Assembly (NCBI GenBank): GCA_903835655.1
Contig: CAILNT010000042.1
Coordinates: 1 to 41,527, forward strand
DNA from: an uncultured Pseudomonadota bacterium
GTDB taxonomy: Bacteria > Pseudomonadota > Gammaproteobacteria > Burkholderiales > Thiobacillaceae
Direction: 5' to 3'
Length of the DNA: 41,527 bases
The translations under genes and the position numbers were made by a program. The notes under the pieces are model-generated. The model was given only the letters and a program-made list of their open reading frames with translations. It was not told the DNA's origin and did no database searches. Below, one piece after another: positions 38,534 through 41,527 of the stretch; positions within the stretch are counted from its first letter, which is position 1, and each line of letters begins with the position of its first letter.

Positions 38534-39909
38534 CGATGCCGATCTTCACGCTCTATTGCGAGAATCCGGAAACCGGGCTGCGTGCCCGGTTTTTTTATGA
38601 CAACCTGACCAGCGAACTGCTGCGCGAGGACGGCTCACCGGTCTTGCCGCCGGCCGACACGGCACCCTCCGGCGACCCGATCCATTTCGTGTCCAGGGAC
38701 GTGCCCGGCATCAAGTCCGCCCCCCTGACCCTCAAAATCCAGCTCGGCCTCGGCTGCAACCATGCCTGCAGCTACTGTAACCAGCGCGGCCAGGCCGAGG
38801 GGGCGCGAGCGGCGCGTGGCGCGGATGTCGAGCGCTTCCTGTCGGGACTGTCAGGCTGGTTCGATGGCGGCGCGCAGGGTGACGGCAACGGTTGCCGGAT
38901 CGAGTTCTGGGGTGGTGAGCCGCTGGTCTACCGCAAGACGCTGGTGCCCCTGGCCGAGGTGCTGCGCGCGCGTTACCCGAAGGCGTTGTTCAGCCTGATC
39001 ACCAATGGCAGCCTGCTGGATCGTGAGATCAACGCCTGGCTCGACGACCTCGGCTTCCATGTCGGGGTATCCCACGACGGGCCAGGGCAATCCATGCGCG
39101 GCCCCGACCCGCTGACCGTCCCCGAAAACCTCGATGCGATCCGTGACCTGTACCGGCGCCTGCATCCGCAGGGGCGTTTCTCGTTCAACGTGATGCTTCA
39201 CAGGGGTAATCCGAGTCGGGCGGCCATCAACAGTTACTTCCTGAACCTGACCGGCGATCCCACAGTGGCGATCGGCGAGGGCAGTTTTATTGATCCCTAC
39301 GATGCAGGTGGCCTGAGCCATTCCTTCCTGAGCGATGCCGAGTCGCTCGCCTTCCGGCGCGAGGCCTTCGCCGACCTGCGCCATGGCCGCGCGCCCAACT
39401 TTGCGCTCGTGCCGCAGCGCCTGGCCGGCATCATCGATGGCATTGCGCGCCGGCGTCCAGCGGCGCACCTGGGGCAGAAGTGCGGCATGGACCGGAGCGA
39501 CGCCCTCGCGGTGGATCTGAATGGCCAGGTGCTCACCTGCCAGAACGTGTCCAGCCGAACGATTGCGCCCAATGGCAGGCCGCACCGCATCGGCCACGTG
39601 GCGAACCTCGATGGTGTCCGCCTCGACACGGCGACCCACTGGTCTCATCGCGGGGAATGCGTGAACTGCCCCGTCCTGCAGTCGTGCCGGGGCGCGTGCA
39701 TGTTCCTGGATGGTGTGCTGTGGGAGGCGGGCTGCAACAACGCCTTCGCCGACCATCTGCCGTTCTTCGCGGCGGCGATCGAGCATCTGACGGGAACCAT
39801 GCCGTTTTACATCGACGGTCCGCAGCGCGAGTCGCGCCGGGACATCTTCGGACTGATCACAGAAGCCCACCAAGCCGCCCATCCGAGCACCGAGGCCGCA
39901 TCCGTTTAG
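38530..39909 (+). CDS. Radical SAM/SPASM maturase
   Basis: A 459-aa radical SAM enzyme. The SAM cluster motif C76-x3-C80-x2-C83 (GLGCNHACSYCNQRG) follows an N-terminal 65-residue extension, and FWGGEP follows near residue 125. The C-terminal SPASM domain is complete: C318-x13-G-x4-C337, then C377-x2-C380-x5-C386-x3-C390, and C402, the seven-Cys pattern that binds two auxiliary 4Fe-4S clusters. SPASM maturases modify peptides or proteins (thioether crosslinks, C-C bonds, epimerisation, formylglycine). Its nearest candidate substrate is the NCNCNCGC-ended fibre encoded three genes upstream. ATG at 38530 (or 38536). Last gene before a terminator and the lysis genes. Confidence 0.93.
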   Translation: MTMPIFTLYCENPETGLRARFFYDNLTSELLREDGSPVLPPADTAPSGDPIHFVSRDVPGIKSAPLTLKIQLGLGCNHACSYCNQRGQAEGARAARGADVERFLSGLSGWFDGGAQGDGNGCRIEFWGGEPLVYRKTLVPLAEVLRARYPKALFSLITNGSLLDREINAWLDDLGFHVGVSHDGPGQSMRGPDPLTVPENLDAIRDLYRRLHPQGRFSFNVMLHRGNPSRAAINSYFLNLTGDPTVAIGEGSFIDPYDAGGLSHSFLSDAESLAFRREAFADLRHGRAPNFALVPQRLAGIIDGIARRRPAAHLGQKCGMDRSDALAVDLNGQVLTCQNVSSRTIAPNGRPHRIGHVANLDGVRLDTATHWSHRGECVNCPVLQSCRGACMFLDGVLWEAGCNNAFADHLPFFAAAIEHLTGTMPFYIDGPQRESRRDIFGLITEAHQAAHPSTEAASV

Positions 39910-39928
39910 CCAACCGAGTTTTACCACC

Positions 39929-39963
39929 GACCGCCCAGGGTGCTGCCTGCGGCGGTCTTTTTA
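39929..39963 (+). terminator. Terminator hairpin before the lysis genes
   Basis: Stem GACCGCC (39929-39935) and GGCGGTC (39951-39957) with a 15-nt loop and T run, followed by CTTTGGAGAACTGAAATG. The same hairpin plus GGAGAAC-start pattern precedes the capsid gene. Confidence 0.7.
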
Positions 39964-39978
39964 CTTTGGAGAACTGAA

Positions 39979-40350
39979 ATGCCAGAACCAACCAGCAGTG
40001 GAGTCGCAGGGGCCGCCGCCTTCAAGGCGGCCGGAGGAGCAGCGGCGGGAGGTGCCCTGCTCGCCACCATCGTGGTGATGTTGATGACGCCACCCCGGTC
40101 GCACCGGGAATGGGCCGTCGGGGTGATCAGCACCGTGGTCACCGGGATCGGCGGCGGGGCCATCGCTGTCGAGTATTTCGGGTTGCAGGGCTGGGTGCAT
40201 TCCGTCACCGGGTTTCTCGCCCTGGGCGGGTTGATCTTCGGCTGCGGCCTGCCGGGGTGGGCCGTCGTGCGCTGGGTCTTCAACTTCATCGAGAAAAACC
40301 GCGATGCCGGCATCGATGAGGTGGCCAAGGAAGTGAAGGAGGTGCTGTGA
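39979..40350 (+). CDS. Holin-like membrane protein
   Basis: A 123-aa protein with three hydrophobic segments: about residues 20-38 (AAAGGALLATIVVMLM), 47-65 (AVGVISTVVTGIGGGAIAV) and 72-95 (HSVTGFLALGGLIFGCGL). A charged C-terminus follows (FIEKNRDAGIDEVAKEVKEV). The size, topology and position directly before the endolysin fit a class I holin or a closely related phage holin family. It would permeabilise the inner membrane at lysis. ATG at 39979 follows GGAGAAC; it overlaps the endolysin start (TGATG). Confidence 0.82.
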   Translation: MPEPTSSGVAGAAAFKAAGGAAAGGALLATIVVMLMTPPRSHREWAVGVISTVVTGIGGGAIAVEYFGLQGWVHSVTGFLALGGLIFGCGLPGWAVVRWVFNFIEKNRDAGIDEVAKEVKEVL

Positions 40351-40811
40351 TGGATGCGCAGGACTTCATCGATCTGATCGGGCCGGCGGCACAGGCCTCC
40401 GCCAAGGATTCCGGCGTGCCGGCCAGCTTCACCGTAGCCGAGGCCGCGCTGGAATCGGGGTGGGGCGAGTCTCTGCTCGCGCGCAGCGCCAAGAACCTGT
40501 TCGGGGTGAAGGCCGATCCGGCCTGGCACGGCGAGATCCTGACGCTGAACACCCGCGAGTTCCTGCATGGCACCTGGGTGATGGTGCCGGCGCGCTGGAG
40601 GAAGTACGACGACTGGCAGGACTGCATGGATGACCACGCCGCGTTCCTCCACCAGAACCGGCGCTACGTGCCGTGCTTCGAGTGCACCACCGGCGAGGCG
40701 TTCGCCATAGCCGTAGCCCAGGCGGGGTACGCCACCGATCCGGACTATGCGGCCAAGATCATCTCGATCATCCGCCAGCACCGGCTGGCCGACCTCGACG
40801 GAGGCGGCTGA
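40350..40811 (+). CDS. Endolysin, glucosaminidase (GH73/FlgJ-like)
   Basis: A 153-aa peptidoglycan hydrolase. Catalytic Glu is E35 in AEAALESGWGESLLARSAKN, with the family core NLFGVKADPAWHGEI and KYDDWQDCMDDHAAFL. It cleaves N-acetylglucosaminyl bonds in the periplasm after holin opening. No signal peptide is seen, consistent with holin dependence. It starts on the holin stop; the spanin gene starts on its own stop. Confidence 0.92.
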   Translation: MDAQDFIDLIGPAAQASAKDSGVPASFTVAEAALESGWGESLLARSAKNLFGVKADPAWHGEILTLNTREFLHGTWVMVPARWRKYDDWQDCMDDHAAFLHQNRRYVPCFECTTGEAFAIAVAQAGYATDPDYAAKIISIIRQHRLADLDGGG

Positions 40812-41332
40812 TGTTTCCGGTGCTGAACATTCTGGCGGCCTTGCCTTGGCGGTTGATCGGGGCCGGCTTGCTGGCCTTGGCGCTGTTCGCCGGGGGATGC
40901 CAGTACGGGGAGCGGCGCGTCACGGCCCGATGGGATGCCGAGAAGGTGGCCACTGCGCAGGCGGTGGTCAGGCGGGCCCAGCAGGTCGCCGCCGTGACCA
41001 CCCATCAATCCACCATCAACCAGGAGATATCGAATGAATTCCAGACTGCCAGGGCAGCGTTGGCTGCCGATCATGGGCATCTGCTTGACCGTGTTCCTCA
41101 CTGCGTGCGCGTCACCCTCCCAAGTGGTGCCGGCGCAGTGCCCGAAGTTTCCGCCATTGCCGCCAGAACTGATGCATCCCCCGCCGACGCTGTACCTGCT
41201 GCCGGACAGGCAGAAGACGCCAGAACCTGCGAACGGCTAGCCGAGGATGCGGCGCAGACGACGCTGATGGTGGTGGAGTTTCAGAGGTGGTATCGGGAGC
41301 AGGAGAAGGGCATAAATGGATCGAGTGATTAG
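40811..41332 (+). CDS. Rz-like inner-membrane spanin
   Basis: A 173-aa protein with one N-terminal membrane segment (PWRLIGAGLLALALFAG, about residues 12-29) and a helical periplasmic part (VATAQAVVRRAQQVAAVTTH, AEDAAQTTLMVVEFQRWY). Rz forms a complex with the outer-membrane lipoprotein Rz1 to fuse membranes at the end of lysis. The ATG overlaps the endolysin stop. The Rz1 gene is nested inside it in another frame. Its distance from the IS end (about 58 bp) suggests the prophage was cut soon after. Confidence 0.85.
   Translation: MFPVLNILAALPWRLIGAGLLALALFAGGCQYGERRVTARWDAEKVATAQAVVRRAQQVAAVTTHQSTINQEISNEFQTARAALAADHGHLLDRVPHCVRVTLPSGAGAVPEVSAIAARTDASPADAVPAAGQAEDARTCERLAEDAAQTTLMVVEFQRWYREQEKGINGSSD
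41034..41240 (+). CDS. Rz1-like outer-membrane spanin lipoprotein (nested)
   Basis: A 68-aa lipoprotein fully inside the Rz gene in another frame. Signal sequence with lipobox LTAC (C25) after LPIMGICLTVF, then a Pro-rich periplasmic part (CPKFPPLPPELMHPPP). This is the textbook nested Rz/Rz1 arrangement. ATG at 41034 is preceded by AGGAGA. Confidence 0.88.
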   Translation: MNSRLPGQRWLPIMGICLTVFLTACASPSQVVPAQCPKFPPLPPELMHPPPTLYLLPDRQKTPEPANG

Positions 41333-41361
41333 CAATAGAAATCACCGGTGAAGTTGGCTTG

Positions 41362-41526
41362 CTAGCCAGACTGAACAGCGGGTTCATAACTGTCCAGTCC
41401 CGCCTGTTTATAAACGCGCTTAACGAATAATTCGGGTTTTTCCGCCTGCCATTTTTTCAGAGCCTGGATGGGTGCCAGGTGGTTTAGAGCGCGTTGTGGA
41501 ATGTGGTGGTTGTAGATATTCAGGTA
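41362..41526 (-). CDS. IS481/IS3-like transposase, C-terminal fragment (right copy)
   Basis: Same 3' end as the left fragment but on the minus strand, starting at the right window edge. The readable part is identical in protein through GLD, then continues S-Y-E-P-A-V-Q-S-G before a TAG at 41362-41364, because the flanking DNA differs. This supports the stop codon not being part of the IS itself. The catalytic region lies outside the window. Confidence 0.72.
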   Translation of the reverse strand, partial: YLNIYNHHIPQRALNHLAPIQALKKWQAEKPELFVKRVYKQAGLDSYEPAVQSG

Positions 41527-41527
41527 G
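41391..41527 (-). mobile_element. IS element 3' end (right copy, inverted, partial)
   Basis: Reverse complement of 4-140, with a single base difference. The IS terminus lies at about 41391 (TGTCCAGTCC reading inward). The 3' ends of both copies therefore point into the prophage-bearing segment. Confidence 0.8.

Noticed and set aside
36209-39909. Diversity-generating retroelement acting on the tail fibre
   Set aside because: No reverse transcriptase gene and no template/variable repeat pair were seen near the fibre or elsewhere.
38530-39909. Radical SAM enzyme as an anaerobic sulfatase maturase
   Set aside because: No sulfatase gene or CxPxR/SxPxR substrate next to it; the Cys-tipped fibre and oxygenase are better context, although the domain layout alone cannot exclude it.
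1-41527. Composite transposon carrying the prophage between inverted IS copies
   Set aside because: The outer ends of the IS copies are not in the window, and both edges stop at nearly the same element coordinate, which fits contig breaks better.
1-41527. Terminally redundant or circular phage genome
   Set aside because: The terminal match is inverted, not direct, and encodes a transposase end, not phage sequence.

Overview
The window is a GC-rich (by eye about 60-65 %) stretch of a proteobacterial genome, probably betaproteobacterial. It carries a nearly complete tailed prophage of siphovirus type (HK97-fold capsid, long tape measure, lambda-like tail genes). The lineage call is an inference from overall protein character and codon use; no rRNA or other phylogenetic marker is present. 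Both ends lie inside the same insertion sequence, in inverted orientation and at almost the same element coordinate, so the window is most likely a contig that stops at repeated IS copies.

Layout. (1) 1-5387, left accessory arm: an IS 3' end that truncates a small membrane-protein gene; a minus-strand operon of an XRE repressor, an ImmA/IrrE metalloprotease and a 401-aa helical protein; and, divergently, two overlapping genes of unknown function (411 aa, and 319 aa with a zinc-ribbon-like Cys set) behind a good sigma70-type promoter. (2) 5388-13558, early region: a terminator and a cluster of RGTTCGCCA-like motifs, an excisionase-like HTH protein, a Bro-N protein, a recombination set (Sak4-like ATPase, putative ssDNA-binding protein, Cas4-like Fe-S nuclease), a P4-type primase-helicase followed by a striking inverted repeat (candidate origin), a RuvC-like resolvase and a DUF6362-like protein. 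(3) 13559-17400: two tandem ParB-methyltransferase fusions, then three minus-strand genes including a DUF3489 protein, two of which share a duplicated leader. (4) 17510-28026, packaging and head: HNH endonuclease, candidate cos region, small terminase, a reversed TacA/TacT-like toxin-antitoxin pair wedged before the large terminase, portal, S49 protease, capsid, connectors and tail tube. (5) 28050-36207, tail: a gpG/gpGT pair with a textbook -1 frameshift site, tape measure, minor tail proteins, an unexpected GNAT protein and a 1195-aa J-like tail-tip protein. (6) 36209-39909, the most interesting part: a tail-fibre protein ending in NCNCNCGC, an Ig-like protein, a 2-oxoglutarate/Fe(II) oxygenase and a radical SAM/SPASM enzyme, tightly spaced. 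(7) 39979-41332, lysis: holin-like protein, glucosaminidase endolysin and nested Rz/Rz1 spanins.

The genes form a coherent phage program: repression, replication/recombination, DNA methylation, HNH-assisted cos-type packaging, head and tail assembly, lysis. No integrase was found, so the integration module is lost, replaced by the IS copies, or outside the window. The best candidate for an undescribed system is the fibre/oxygenase/radical-SAM cassette, which I read as post-translational modification of a Cys-Asn tail-fibre tip. The 411/319-aa pair beside XRE-ImmA is a second candidate.
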